Below, piece by piece: positions 9,794 through 20,851 of a DNA stretch of 34,179 nt (position 1 is the first letter of the stretch; the number at the start of each line of letters is the position of its first letter). The stretch is taken from the NCBI GenBank assembly GCA_001600695.1, contig BCKQ01000042.1, forward strand, positions 1 to 34,179, read 5' to 3'. Made by a program: the position numbers and the translations under genes. Below the pieces are notes generated by a model. That model saw only the letters and a list, made by a program, of their open reading frames with translations, made no database searches and was not told the origin of the DNA. The DNA is from Ascoidea asiatica (Eukaryota > Ascomycota > Saccharomycetes > Ascoideales > Ascoideaceae).

Positions 9794-10237
9794 TTGTGGA
9801 TTGAGATTAATAATCATTGTCAAAATAATAATAACAATAATAATAATAATTATGATTTTCAATATATTGATTGATAGAATAAATGAAGCTTATTTTAACT
9901 TTCCCTTTATAAAACAATTTTTCTTCCCACGAGAAGGTGTAGGGTAACTGTTTTTTTCCGCTTTNGAGCTCGAAAACTCGACTATCAAAAGGTTAGTCAC
10001 TCTTTCCATCAATAATGCTCCCATTGCCTTTTCATGATTGATTGATCTAAGTTAATTATGTTACATCGGTGGTTAAAATCATAATTCCCAACTTTTCAAT
10101 ACTCGCTAATGAAATCATAAGTAAGATTCTTATAATTACTTCTTCCTATTGAAAAATATCATTTTCACTATATTAAAATCAAAAATTGTCGATAGATTTT
10201 TTTTTCATTGTTTTATCTTCCAAGTATTTAACCAAAA
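9794..10237. other. Intergenic region between CAP2 and THR1
   Basis: Contains an AAT/AAC-type trinucleotide run at about 9820-9850 and the THR1 promoter. A near match to the Gcn4 site (TTAGTCA at 9993-9999, one base off) is present but not significant in AT-rich DNA. No gene is supported. Confidence 0.5.
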
Positions 10238-11320
10238 ATGACAATATCCAAAAATTTTGAAATAAAAGTTCCTGCTTCTTCTGCAAATATTGGCCCTGGG
10301 TTTGATGTTTTAGGAATTGGTTTAAATCTTTTTCTTGTATTAACTGTAAAAGTTGATTCTTCAATTTCGAAAAAAGACAAATCTGATTTTCATAACTGTT
10401 TAATAACTTACGAAGGAGAAGGAGAGAATGAAGTTCCTTTAGATTCTGATGAAAATTTAATTACAAGAACTGCCTTGTATGTTTTACGTTGTCATGATAT
10501 TAGAAATTTTCCAATTGGTACTTATATTCATGTTAATAATCCTATACCTTTAGGAAGAGGATTAGGGTCTTCTGGTGCTGCTGTTGTATCTGGTGTTTTA
10601 TTAGCAAATAAGCTTGGGAATCTTAATCTTTCAAAAGAAAGATGTCTTGATTTTTGTTTAATGATCGAAAGACATCCTGATAATGTAACGGCTGCTATGA
10701 TGGGAGGATTTGTGGGTTCTTTTTTAAGAGACCTTTCTGCAACTGAATTAGAAAGAAAAGAAATTCCATTAGCTGAAGTTTTACCTCAACCTGCTGGCGG
10801 TATTGATACTGGGTTAGTTCCACCAATACCTCCTTATAATATAGGTCAACATATTAAATATAACTGGTCAAAAAAAGTACAATGTATAGCTATAATTCCG
10901 GATTTCGAATTATCCACTGCAAAATCAAGAGAAGTTTTACCAAATGCTTATACAAGAAGTGATTTAGTTTTTAATCTTCAAAGAATTGCTGTATTAACTA
11001 CAGCTTTAACTTTAGAAAATCCAAATCCTGAAATGATATATTCTGCTATGCAAGATAAAATTCATCAACCTTATAGAAAAACTTTAATTCCAGGATTATC
11101 CGAGATTTTGAACAGTATGAATCCGAAAACTTATCCAGGCCTATTAGGTATTTGTTTAAGCGGTGCTGGACCAACAATATTAGCTTTAGCTACAGAAAAT
11201 TTTGAATATATTGCTCAAGAAATCATTAATACTTTTGAAAAAAATGATATAAAATGTTCCTGGAAATTACTTCAACCTGCTTTTGAAGGAGCGGTTATTA
11301 CTGAGCTCAATCTAAAATAA
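10238..11320 (+). CDS. THR1: Homoserine kinase
   Basis: Phosphorylates homoserine with ATP, the step before threonine synthase in threonine synthesis; cytosolic. The 360-residue length fits the Saccharomyces enzyme (357). It is a GHMP-superfamily kinase. The N-terminal VPASSANIGPGFDVLG (residues 11-26) is the homoserine kinase signature. The phosphate-binding loop is PLGRGLGSSGAA (about 104-115). ERHPDNV and the C-terminal LSGAGPTILA complete the family motifs. The first ATG after an A-rich leader is used. It converges on MTR4 with only 88 bases between the stop codons, so the 3' ends of the two transcripts probably overlap. There are no N bases or breaks. The Saccharomyces gene is under general amino acid control, but I see no exact Gcn4 site upstream here. 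Confidence 0.97.
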   Translation: MTISKNFEIKVPASSANIGPGFDVLGIGLNLFLVLTVKVDSSISKKDKSDFHNCLITYEGEGENEVPLDSDENLITRTALYVLRCHDIRNFPIGTYIHVNNPIPLGRGLGSSGAAVVSGVLLANKLGNLNLSKERCLDFCLMIERHPDNVTAAMMGGFVGSFLRDLSATELERKEIPLAEVLPQPAGGIDTGLVPPIPPYNIGQHIKYNWSKKVQCIAIIPDFELSTAKSREVLPNAYTRSDLVFNLQRIAVLTTALTLENPNPEMIYSAMQDKIHQPYRKTLIPGLSEILNSMNPKTYPGLLGICLSGAGPTILALATENFEYIAQEIINTFEKNDIKCSWKLLQPAFEGAVITELNLK

Positions 11321-11408
11321 TGATATTTTTTTTTGAGCAATCATTGATTATTATAATTTATATACTCTGCATATTTTAGATACATGATCCTAAAATAGTC
11401 AATATTAT

Positions 11409-14333
11409 TCAGTTTAAGTATAATGATCCAGCTGATACAATATCTCTATGAACTAATTCTAATGACTTTTCAAACTTTTCTTCCAATTGACTATTTCCAA
11501 TAGTTTTAGAGGCATCAACCATTTGTTTAATCATTTCTTCTAATCTTTTAAACATTCTTATTAAACTTCCTTCATAAACATCTGTCATCTTGCAAATCTG
11601 TGTAAAAGTAGATCCCTTACACCAGGCAAATACAACTTCCATTAATTCAAATCTAAAAGATTCAACATAATCAGTAGGGGTGATTTCAATTTTTGAATCA
11701 CGACAAATTTTAGCTATCTTCACAGCCATATCTTGCATTTCCTTTAAAGGTTCTGATAATTCCGNTTTTAACTTAGGGGCTTCGTTAGATCTTTCTTGAA
11801 AAACAAAACATGAAAGTAATGAAGCACACTGCTCAGAAGAAAGTTCATTAAAAGTACCATTAAATAAAAGTTCGGTTAAGAGCAATTCATCTCCTGTTGA
11901 AATTTCACATGCAACGCGGCCTTTTAATTCAATAATATCATCCTGTGTAGAAAATCCCAATCTTCTAAGCACTCTTTTTCTATTTTTTAAATCATCCAAT
12001 TGAACGACGGCATTTGCTTTCAATATTTTTGAATTTAATTCTTTTATATTATTTTGTAAAGCCATCTTTTTAGTATATTTTTGATACATATCTTCTAAAA
12101 GTGGAGAAGTTGATAATGGACTAGAAGACAATTTACTTTCTAATATCTCAATTTTTTTAATCAGTTTCAAAAATCCTTCATCTTTAATTTTCATATTTTT
12201 AACAGGATCTAAAAGAGGAATTCCATCAGGAAATCTTCTGTGTACTTCACCTATGCTTTTTCCAATACTTTGCTTTTGTAATCGATCCATAGTTTTAGGC
12301 ATATATAATCTTAAATTACCAATAGATTTAATTGATTTCAAAGTAATTGTTATAACTTCCGCTTTCGACATTTCATCCTTTTTGGCAGGTCTAATTCCTA
12401 CAGCTAAATCAGGGGAAAACCATTTGATCAAGTTAGAAGGTGCATCAATAAACATTGTAGCGACAAGAACTTCAACAAGATATGCTTCATGATCTGGATA
12501 AATTTCACCCGGCCTTTTCTTGCTTTTTCTTTTATTAAACTTGATAACGGTTCCCCATCCATAATAATCGTCATTTACCTGTATTTCAATTAATCTTCCA
12601 GGTTGTAAGTAAGGAAGAGAATTAGAAGGATGAGTTATAATTTCTCGTATTTCTTCATTATAAATATCAACTTGTTTTCTAATTTCATAATACTGTTTAA
12701 TTTCTTCTTCATTTTCAATTTTAGTTTCAGATTCTTCTTTAGTAAAAGTAGCAACAGCTTGTTCCAACTTAGGAATATAGGATGTATTTTGAAATTGGTA
12801 GAATGAACTTTCTAACATAAATTCTGGTGATATACCTTCTACCCTCATAAGATTTAGAATCATATTATAACCTAAATGAAAAGCAGAATCAAGTCTATCA
12901 GCTACACCTTTGACCATTCCTTTTGCAATTTGAGGTTCCATTTTTTCATCAATCATCATAATTACGATACCTCTATCATCGATACCACGACGGCCAGCTC
13001 TTCCCGACATTTGAATATATTCACCACCTGATACCCATCTAAAACCTTTACCATCCCATTTTCGAACATTAGTGAAAACAACAGTCTTTGCAGGCATATT
13101 TAAACCAATAGAAAAAGTTTCAGTTGCAAACAAGACCTTTAACAAGCCTTCCTGAAACAATATTTCAATAATTTCTTTTAAAATAGGTAGTAATCCGGAA
13201 TGATGAATACCAATTCCTCGCCTTAATAAAGGTAATAAATTTTCTATCTGAGGTAATTGCCTATCAGCTTCTGGTAATACATTCACAGCATTGGTGAAAA
13301 TTTTCGTTAGCATTTCTTTTTCTTCTTCAGAATTAAAGTTTAATTTAGACATTTTCAATGCCAACGATTCGCAATCTTTTTTTGAAAACGAAAATACAAT
13401 AACAGGGTTATATTTTTTAATCCATATCATTTTAACAATTTTATAAATATCAGCACGATTCCCTTGAACACCACCTTTATAGGTTTGACCCTTTTTAGCT
13501 CCTGAGAAATTAGCACTATTTGGATCATCNCCGNATTTATCTCCGATTGCAGACATGGCTTTTTGAAAGTTTTCTTCTCTGAAAGTTCCCTTTTCATCAA
13601 CAACTAAATGTATTCCATCACCACCNGCTGGAAAAAGGTAATGTTGTAAAGGCGTTGGTCTATAATCGGTATATACAACATGGCATGGTTGCTTGTGTAT
13701 TTTTGAAATCCATTTTGTAAATTCTCTTGCATTAGGAATTGTAGCAGAAAGAAAAACATAATGAACTTTATCTGGCAAAAGAATTATTGTTTCTTCCCAA
13801 ACTACACCTCTTGATTTATCTCTCATATAATGAACCTCGTCAAATATAACCCATGCTACTTCTCTCATAATTTCCGAACCTCTATAAAGCATAGATCTTA
13901 AAATTTCAGTGGTCATAACAAGACAACCAGCATCTGGATTAATAGTCACATCACCAGTCATTAAACCAACATCAATGAATTCTGCTGACAATTCTCTATA
14001 TTTTTGATTTGATAAAGCTTTTATTGGAGAAGTATAAATTACTCTCTGTTTATCTCTTAAAGATTTGGCAATAGCATATTCCGCTACTACTGTTTTCCCG
14101 GCAGAGGTATGAGCAGAAACTAATACAGATTCGTTTGCTTCAATACAAGAAATAGCATCTTTTTGAAAAGCATCTAGTACAAAAGGATATTCCTTAGCAG
14201 GTTTGGATATCTCGACTCTAGGAATTGCGTCGGTCACAATGATAGTAGAATCGTCTAGTTTAATTCTTTTAACATCGTCTTCTTCTTCTTCTTCTATTTT
14301 ATGTTTCTTTTCACTTAGCTTTTCGGAATTCAT
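11409..14333 (-). CDS. MTR4: Exosome-linked DExH RNA helicase of the TRAMP complex
   Basis: Nuclear 3'-5' RNA helicase that unwinds and feeds RNA to the exosome, acting in TRAMP with Trf4/5 and Air1/2. It matures 5.8S rRNA and clears aberrant transcripts. The protein is 974 residues; Saccharomyces Mtr4 is about 1073, the difference being mostly a shorter acidic N-terminus (EEEEEDD near residue 14). Walker A is AHTSAGKT (74-81), the DEVH box 165-168, SAT 196-198 and motif [12 protein letters not shown] (441-450). The arch with its KOW fold lies at about 570-700 ([17 protein letters not shown]). The C-terminal helical bundle ends with [15 protein letters not shown]. The chosen start is the ATG at 14333; a longer frame begins only at a TTG two codons upstream. 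A few N bases fall in variable or linker positions. The gene appears intact. Confidence 0.97.
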   Translation of the reverse strand: MNSEKLSEKKHKIEEEEEDDVKRIKLDDSTIIVTDAIPRVEISKPAKEYPFVLDAFQKDAISCIEANESVLVSAHTSAGKTVVAEYAIAKSLRDKQRVIYTSPIKALSNQKYRELSAEFIDVGLMTGDVTINPDAGCLVMTTEILRSMLYRGSEIMREVAWVIFDEVHYMRDKSRGVVWEETIILLPDKVHYVFLSATIPNAREFTKWISKIHKQPCHVVYTDYRPTPLQHYLFPXGGDGIHLVVDEKGTFREENFQKAMSAIGDKXXDDPNSANFSGAKKGQTYKGGVQGNRADIYKIVKMIWIKKYNPVIVFSFSKKDCESLALKMSKLNFNSEEEKEMLTKIFTNAVNVLPEADRQLPQIENLLPLLRRGIGIHHSGLLPILKEIIEILFQEGLLKVLFATETFSIGLNMPAKTVVFTNVRKWDGKGFRWVSGGEYIQMSGRAGRRGIDDRGIVIMMIDEKMEPQIAKGMVKGVADRLDSAFHLGYNMILNLMRVEGISPEFMLESSFYQFQNTSYIPKLEQAVATFTKEESETKIENEEEIKQYYEIRKQVDIYNEEIREIITHPSNSLPYLQPGRLIEIQVNDDYYGWGTVIKFNKRKSKKRPGEIYPDHEAYLVEVLVATMFIDAPSNLIKWFSPDLAVGIRPAKKDEMSKAEVITITLKSIKSIGNLRLYMPKTMDRLQKQSIGKSIGEVHRRFPDGIPLLDPVKNMKIKDEGFLKLIKKIEILESKLSSSPLSTSPLLEDMYQKYTKKMALQNNIKELNSKILKANAVVQLDDLKNRKRVLRRLGFSTQDDIIELKGRVACEISTGDELLLTELLFNGTFNELSSEQCASLLSCFVFQERSNEAPKLKXELSEPLKEMQDMAVKIAKICRDSKIEITPTDYVESFRFELMEVVFAWCKGSTFTQICKMTDVYEGSLIRMFKRLEEMIKQMVDASKTIGNSQLEEKFEKSLELVHRDIVSAGSLYLN

Positions 14334-14423
14334 TTTCAAGAAGAAATCAATTGATAAATGAACCCTTTAAATGCTTACGCCCAAAATGTATAGAGAAGAT
14401 TATAATCCCAACACAAATAAGCT

Positions 14424-14531
14424 AAAAATTTTCGAAAAAAAAAATATAATCGAAAAAAATATTTCAGTCAGGTGCTCGACCCGTTTCGGACATTCACCTT
14501 AAATTACTCAATTTACCGGTGTTGATGAGAT
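14424..14531 (-). promoter_or_regulatory. RRPE-like and PAC-like motifs upstream of MTR4
   Basis: GAAAATTTTT on the minus strand (14433-14424) resembles the ribosomal RNA processing element. GATGAGAT (14524-14531) contains the core of the PAC element. These two motifs commonly occur together upstream of ribosome-biogenesis genes in yeasts, and MTR4 belongs to that regulon in Saccharomyces. They lie about 90 and 190 bases from the start codon. The A/T-rich one can easily occur by chance here. Confidence 0.3.
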
Positions 14532-14539
14532 AACACTCT

Positions 14540-17390
14540 GCCTAGCTGCTGAATAAATTACCTCTACAAATGGTATACTACATAAATGAATATCGATTCT
14601 CCAAAATTATCAGTTGCATTGATATCCAAAATGTTCATTTATCCTGAGATCCTACTAAATTTTTATACCCAGATAAAAAAANAAAAAAATTANCTGGTTA
14701 ATTCAAATTCCAGATGAACAAGTTAACAAAATTCATGAAAGATTAATGATTCCTCAAAAGGAATACAATCTGGGTGGATGTGATGATTGCCTGTATTATC
14801 TGAGCCCAAAGAATAAAGTATTTCGAAGCATCATTTTTCAATAACAGTATATCATTCAAAAAATCCATCTAATATCATCGCTGTACCTGATTTCAAACTA
14901 ACTATCTTAGGAAGGTGTCCAGTATTTGTAAATAATAAAGAATACAATTTTTACAATTTTCGAAATAAACAAAAAAACACAATAAATCTCATAAATATAA
15001 TATTTAGTTGATCGAATTCAACTACAGATGAAGAAAATAGAAATATAATTGATATAAAAATTCTACTACTAAAAAAAAAGGCTCTTATAAATTCAAATTG
15101 ATTTGGAGGCGAAGTATTTTGACTTACCCAAAATACGAGGAAGCGAAACAGTTTTTTGAACAACAAATTTACCCATATATCATGACTACAAATTTTGATC
15201 CTTTAACGAACTATCCATTGAATTTTTCTAAACTCTCCTTTCAACTAATGATTATTTTATAAGGCAAGTTCTAGTTATTAATAAGGGATTTATTAGGACT
15301 AAAACTAATTTGATTAAAACAAAACTAAGAATTTTTTCTGATATTTTAAAATAAATTGCAATTACGCTCGGAAGAACAATATAAAAATAAAAACAACCTC
15401 GAATTACCAGATAAAATAAATAGTGACTCAAAGATTAAAAGAACATATAAAAGAAATTATTCTGTGGGTAATTGCGGTTTTAAAGTTTATGATCTTAGTT
15501 TATTGGAGTATGATTTCGAAAATGTTTTTCTGATTGTCCGCAGCCTTTGGAAAATAAATTATATAATTAAAATCCAAAAAGAGTGAATCTTCTTAAAAGT
15601 TGTAACTTTGTTTTAAACAGCAAACGTCAATTTGAATATTCAAGCCACTAATTGAAATTCTTGGTGGTAATTCTTTTTTATTTGATTTACTCTGATTTAA
15701 TTTAAATGTTGATAAGCAGTTAAACTATTCAAGAATTTTATAAATAAAAATTTAATAAGTCTTTCTCTTATAATTGTTACGTATCACTCGTTAAAAGATA
15801 CTCATTATNATATATTTCAGACTGAGGAAATTTGAAAAGGGATAACAGAAGAGTTTGGTGAAAAACTAGTAGAAAATCTTGATTTAGTTGATGCTATAAT
15901 TGAGGTTGATAAGTTCAAATTAAAGCAACCGCCTGATGAAAATATTAATAATTTTAAAAGAAAAAGTCCAACTGAAAAAATTGAAGATATGAAGTCAAAC
16001 TCAAGTCCCAAAAATGGAAGTATCCTAAAAAGAAGAAAATTATCTAGACGAAGAGTTAGGAGAAAAAATAATCTAATAAAAGTTTTCAATTCTAGGTCCA
16101 AGAATGTAAATAGCTGCATTCAAGAAAATCAAAATCAGAATTCCAATCAAAATTAAAATGAAAATCAAGCTTTAAGCAGAACTAATTTCTATAGAATTAT
16201 TGTTGTTAATAAAGAAAGATTAGGAAAATTAAAATTCGGAGAAAATGAAATTAAAAAACTATTAAACCCAATAATAAAGAATATAGTTTCTGCTAGGGAC
16301 CAAATTATTAATAGTAACGGAGAGAAAACAGTTAATACTTTCGAAAAAGAAAAAAGTGTAATATGCAATTTAGGAAAGGATAATGATAATAGAAAAAATA
16401 ATGTTGATAACAATGATGACAATAATGATGGCAATAATGATGGCAGTTGATGGTAACAATAATGGATATANTAAATGAAATGGTCATAAGAATAATCATA
16501 TTAATAATAGTGATAAAATTAAGAAAGAAACAAAAATTCCGATTTCAATAGAGTTGAGAATTTGAAAAAAAGGAGGGTTTTTTGGTGAAGTTATCAAAAA
16601 TGTAAGAAAAGTAGGAGAAAGCCGAGTAAAAAACATATTTGGAGTTAAGAACAAGAAAGTTAACCTAGCCCCGGATTTAGCTGAAAATATCAAAAAATTA
16701 CTTATAGTGGAGGAGGGTAAATTTGGTAGAATAGGAAATGATGAGAGTAGAATTGGCAAATTTCCTAAATCAAGAGCTTCAGATGAAAATTCCCCAGATA
16801 AAAAAAAATGGTTTCATTGAAAAAATTTTAATAGTTATAAAAGAAGCAGTAAAAAAAAAAAAGGCAAAATAGAAGTGACGTTTTGAGAAATGAATCATCC
16901 ATATATAAGTATGAAAATTATTTTTGACTATAAAAATTTCAGCAAGAAGATAATCAGAATGGTGAAAATAAGTTTCAAGAAACAGCAAAACTGAGTATGC
17001 TTGAAAAAAAAACAATGTCAAAGNAGAAAAAACAAAAATGAAAACGAGGTTTCAGATGTTGAAATTGAATCAAGGAACCCTGTAGTTGTTGAAAGTGAAG
17101 TTGATCAAAAACACTTCCAGGGAAGAAGTTATTGTTAGTAAAACAAAAGCGAAAACTAAATATGAAAGGGAANATACATTAGAAAAATTTANTTCAAGAA
17201 AGGCTAGGAATAATTCAAAATATAATGTCAAAAGCAGAAGAATTGAANATAATAATACTGAAACCGGAATAGAAGTAATCTGTCATGAAGAGGATGAAAC
17301 GAAAACGATGAAAATTCTGATAATGGTAATGATGATGACAATGAAGAATAGAGCACGACTCAAATTTATTAGTTAATTTTTGTAAGTCAA
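14540..17390 (+). pseudogene. Decayed gene or genes for a basic, Lys/Asn-rich, probably nuclear protein
   Basis: A succession of plus-strand coding-like stretches, all the same direction, divergent from MTR4. Early parts read as a folded domain: WLIQIPDEQVNKIHERL without the Trp codon intact, EYNLGGCDDCLYYLSPKN (about 14760-14815), IIAVPDFKLTILGRCPVFV (about 14875-14930), YPKYEEAKQFFEQQIYPYI (about 15125-15180). From about 15820 one frame stays readable to 16448 with only two stops and contains KRRKLSRRRVRRK, a likely nuclear localisation signal, and Asp/Asn repeats near 16400. Further pieces follow to about 17380. Several TGA codons stand where Trp would fit, and there are frameshifts. It could be one long gene or two. 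I do not recognise the family. Confidence 0.55.
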
Positions 17391-17499
17391 AAATAATGAT
17401 GAAAAAAAATACTCACTTTAATTGTTTCATAAGTAAAAAATTTGAATGTTTTGCTACTAATGTGAGTTGATTTAATATTTTTTTTATAGAAAGTTAATG

Positions 17500-18250
17500 A
17501 CTTTCTGAGCCTGCAATAGAAGATACAACAAGCTTAAAGGTTGCACCAGCTCTTAACTATCCTTTTTTTGTTATTTGAGTGATACTCCTGATAAATATTC
17601 TTCAATATTATTCAATTTCATAGAAAAAGATATAAACTTAGTTGAAAACTATATATGGTACTTAAAAGAATACTACTGAGCCAAGCTCCCTGAATAATCT
17701 TGAGCAAGATCAAATTTGTATATCCGCTCTGCTTAATTTTAGAACTTCCCCTTGTTTCAAATCTGCCTCAAAATTTATATAAATTTCATTGCCCATATAA
17801 ATATCCTCATAGCTGATCTTATCCAATTAGTTTACTGCTGCACAATAGAAGTATAACTGTTGTCAGTCTTTCCTAAAATCTCAACGATTGTTTCATTTAA
17901 AAGTTGTTCATTTGTCATGTTCTGATCTACGCGAAAATTATAATGAGATCTCTATTCATTTTCTTTCGCAACAGTTGCTATCTTAAAAACATAAGACAAT
18001 ATATCGTTCAAGAAATGCTGATCCATATCTTTTAACAGATTGAATTCAGAATTCAACTAACCACTAGAAAGACTTTCTTCATTTTTATAAAATGTATGCA
18101 ACCCCCTTTGGTTAGTTGTAATACAAAGTTTATCTTTTTTCAATTCTGTTTGAAACTTTTTTTCGAATCTTGGTCAAAAACGTTGGAGTATAATGGTCCG
18201 TAACAATAATCAAATAAAAAAAAATCATTTGAATTCAATTTCTTATTCTT
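17500..18250 (-). pseudogene. Decayed unrecognised gene
   Basis: On the minus strand, clear coding text appears in pieces: KDMDQHFLNDILSYVFKIA (about 18040-17980), NEQLLNETIVEILGKTDNSY (about 17915-17855), then after a frameshift YEDIYMGNEIYINFEADLKQ (about 17815-17750) and GATFKLVVSSIAGSES (about 17550-17500). The pieces are separated by TAG and TAA stops and at least two shifts. The amino acid mix is that of a soluble protein, not a low-complexity artefact. No family is recognised. It may be continuous with the stretch at 19270-19600. Confidence 0.4.
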
Positions 18251-19260
18251 CCCACTTGCAAAGAATTAATGAAGTTTGGCTTTTTAACTAAATTGATACG
18301 GTTTTTATTTGCATATTTTCTGATANATTTCGATTTTTTCTCTAATATTTTAATTTCATGTAGCTTTGTATGAGTTGCAAAATTTGCTTGCTTTGTGTAT
18401 TTAAAACTTATAGAGCATTAAATACATTATAAGCCACATTCAAGGTTTTCATGTTGATATAGATTATATATTTAATCTTCATATGTAGTNTCATTTTTTG
18501 AAAATTAAATCACAAAACTTGCATTCAAACTGTATTTTGGGGCTTACTGAAATTTGATGATAAGAAAAAATAAAAAAAAATTCAAATTTGGAGCTATAAT
18601 AATCATAATTTGAAGTTTGATGAAATATAGAAAAAAAAAATTAAGGAAATTAAATATTATTAAAATTTGCTAAAGACGATAAACTTAAAGAAGGATTTAA
18701 TGAGTTGAATAAATCAAAAGAATTAAAAGTTTGAAGATTTTGATTACTTTTTAAAAGATGATAACAAAAATCACAATGCCAAGGTTTATCTTTTTCAATG
18801 TTTACTTTTGTTAAACAAATGATTATACTTATTATATGATCATTTTATTATATTCTTCTTACCAAATTTCGCATGCTAGAGTTCTGACTGAGAGGATATT
18901 AATCTTCCACCATTGAAGCGATTTATCATGCCATTATCTCTATTTTACAAATTTGTTTTCCGTTGTAGGAGCAAGATTGAAAATTTGGCTCCCATCATTA
19001 CCATTTTTTTGCAAAGAAATTTTGAAAGAAATAGTTGAGAAATACTATTTGAAATTTTTATTTGAAATAAATAAACACAAACTTGCCAGAAAATAAATCA
19101 AAATACATATTTATGTTTGAGTTAGAACTAGAATTTTAGAAAAGATTGGATTAGAAAAGAAGAAAATGAAAAAAAAGTAATAATGATGAAAAAGTGGAAA
19201 GCTTTTCCTGAACATTTTTCTTTCCACTTCTATTAATATAATAAAACTTTTAAACTTTTT
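18251..19260. other. AT-rich region with short coding-like scraps
   Basis: No gene can be supported. One plus-strand scrap at about 18895-19030 reads INLPPLKRFIMPLSLFYKF and following residues, but it is short. Long T and A runs occur near 19255-19295. Confidence 0.35.
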
Positions 19261-19269
19261 TTTCCACCT

Positions 19270-19600
19270 CATTTTTTTTTTCTACCTTTTTTTTGCCAAG
19301 CTTCTTTGAAAAGATTTTTACCTTTCAAAACTAAATTCGTCACAAACTCCAATAATAGCTGTTTCAGACACCATAAAAATGGTGCTTCTTACAACTGGGA
19401 TTCTTCCATAACACAATTTTGCATAGAATTTGTGTGGAGAAACATAAATAACTTCTTTTGAAATTGACAATATTTTTAAAAGCTTTCTCAATTATTTTTT
19501 ATAATATTCATTTGTCAAATACTGTATATCAAAGTTATTAAGGCTTTCCAAGATTTCAAAGATGTCAACAATTTTGCCTACAGATCATCAGTAATTCTAT
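19270..19600 (-). pseudogene. Decayed coding stretch, unrecognised
   Basis: The minus strand carries about 90 codons in one frame with a single internal TAA. It includes DIFEILESLNNFDIQYLTN, then EVIYVSPHKFYAKLCYGRIP, then STIFMVSETAIIGVCDEF. The composition is that of a folded protein. It is closed by a TAA near 19324. It may belong with the relic at 17500-18250, which lies downstream on the same strand. I do not recognise the family. Confidence 0.4.
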
Positions 19601-19878
19601 ATAACATCTAGTTTTGAAGAAAATCGATCATTTGAAGTCATTTAACTTAACAGATATTGGTTTCAATAATATACAAAACCAGAGATTTGCAACTCATCTT
19701 ATATTTTTAAGGAATTCAAAGAACATGAACAAAAAAATATAGTAGCCTCTTTGTCGCTTAAATACATTTTTATTTGTGAAATTTAGCGCTCGTCACTATT
19801 GTTAAGTCAAGATTTAATGCGTTAGTTTGAAACACTGTATGTGCTGGAATAAATGTGTACTTTAGAGCTTCTACAGTA

Positions 19879-19971
19879 GGCTTCAAAATCAGAATCGGTG
19901 GGCGAATTAGAAGTTCCTCTATATTGGTCTCCGCGGCCCATGAGCTTATTATGTTCGGGATTTGTTTTTTT
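19879..19971. repeat. 93-bp direct repeat, copy 1, abutting the sequence gap
   Basis: Matches 22710-22802 over 93 bases without a difference I can see, in the same orientation, and ends at the first N of the gap. To the left the match continues weakly after a 2-base indel (TACAGTA versus TACAGTATA). It is unusually GC-rich for the window, with CCGCGG at its centre. On the minus strand it reads openly as the C-terminal end of a protein (GRGDQYRGTSNSPTDSDFEA), frameshifted in this copy by the indel. Confidence 0.93.
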
Positions 19972-20756
19972 NNNNNNNNNNNNNNNNNNNNNNNNNNNNN
20001 NNNNNNNNNNNNNNNNNNNNNNNNNNNNNNNNNNNNNNNNNNNNNNNNNNNNNNNNNNNNNNNNNNNNNNNNNNNNNNNNNNNNNNNNNNNNNNNNNNNN
20101 NNNNNNNNNNNNNNNNNNNNNNNNNNNNNNNNNNNNNNNNNNNNNNNNNNNNNNNNNNNNNNNNNNNNNNNNNNNNNNNNNNNNNNNNNNNNNNNNNNNN
20201 NNNNNNNNNNNNNNNNNNNNNNNNNNNNNNNNNNNNNNNNNNNNNNNNNNNNNNNNNNNNNNNNNNNNNNNNNNNNNNNNNNNNNNNNNNNNNNNNNNNN
20301 NNNNNNNNNNNNNNNNNNNNNNNNNNNNNNNNNNNNNNNNNNNNNNNNNNNNNNNNNNNNNNNNNNNNNNNNNNNNNNNNNNNNNNNNNNNNNNNNNNNN
20401 NNNNNNNNNNNNNNNNNNNNNNNNNNNNNNNNNNNNNNNNNNNNNNNNNNNNNNNNNNNNNNNNNNNNNNNNNNNNNNNNNNNNNNNNNNNNNNNNNNNN
20501 NNNNNNNNNNNNNNNNNNNNNNNNNNNNNNNNNNNNNNNNNNNNNNNNNNNNNNNNNNNNNNNNNNNNNNNNNNNNNNNNNNNNNNNNNNNNNNNNNNNN
20601 NNNNNNNNNNNNNNNNNNNNNNNNNNNNNNNNNNNNNNNNNNNNNNNNNNNNNNNNNNNNNNNNNNNNNNNNNNNNNNNNNNNNNNNNNNNNNNNNNNNN
20701 NNNNNNNNNNNNNNNNNNNNNNNNNNNNNNNNNNNNNNNNNNNNNNNNNNNNNNNN
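19972..20756. other. Assembly gap (785 N)
   Basis: Unknown sequence. The flanks on both sides are duplicates of sequences elsewhere in the window, so the break probably falls in repeats that the assembler could not resolve. Open frames that appear to cross the gap are artefacts of N. Confidence 0.99.
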
Positions 20757-20851
20757 AATTTTTATTTGGTGAAAAAGAATTTAAATCAGATAATCAAAAG
20801 GATAGAAAAGACGATAAAAAACAAAAAAAAGTAAAATAAACAAAAAAAATT
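20757..20851. repeat. 95-bp direct repeat, copy 1, abutting the sequence gap
   Basis: Matches 29424-29518 base for base in the same orientation and starts at the last N of the gap. On the plus strand it reads FLFGEKEFKSDNQKDRKDDK and a lysine-rich tail to a TAA, looking like the C-terminal end of a protein whose body would lie in the gap. Confidence 0.94.

Noticed and set aside
9993-9999. TTAGTCA as a Gcn4 site upstream of THR1, with a similar one at 7651-7657 upstream of ACO2
   Set aside because: One base off TGAGTCA; several such matches are expected by chance in a window this AT-rich. The only exact TGACTCA noticed (15424-15430) is in a relic.
15817-16759. Minus-strand open frames rich in Phe, Leu and Ser (membrane-like)
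   Set aside because: They are shadows of Lys/Asn/Glu-rich plus-strand text, which looks like the true former coding strand.
19855-20839. Three long open frames across the N run
   Set aside because: They are open only because N cannot encode a stop; the real sequence is unknown.
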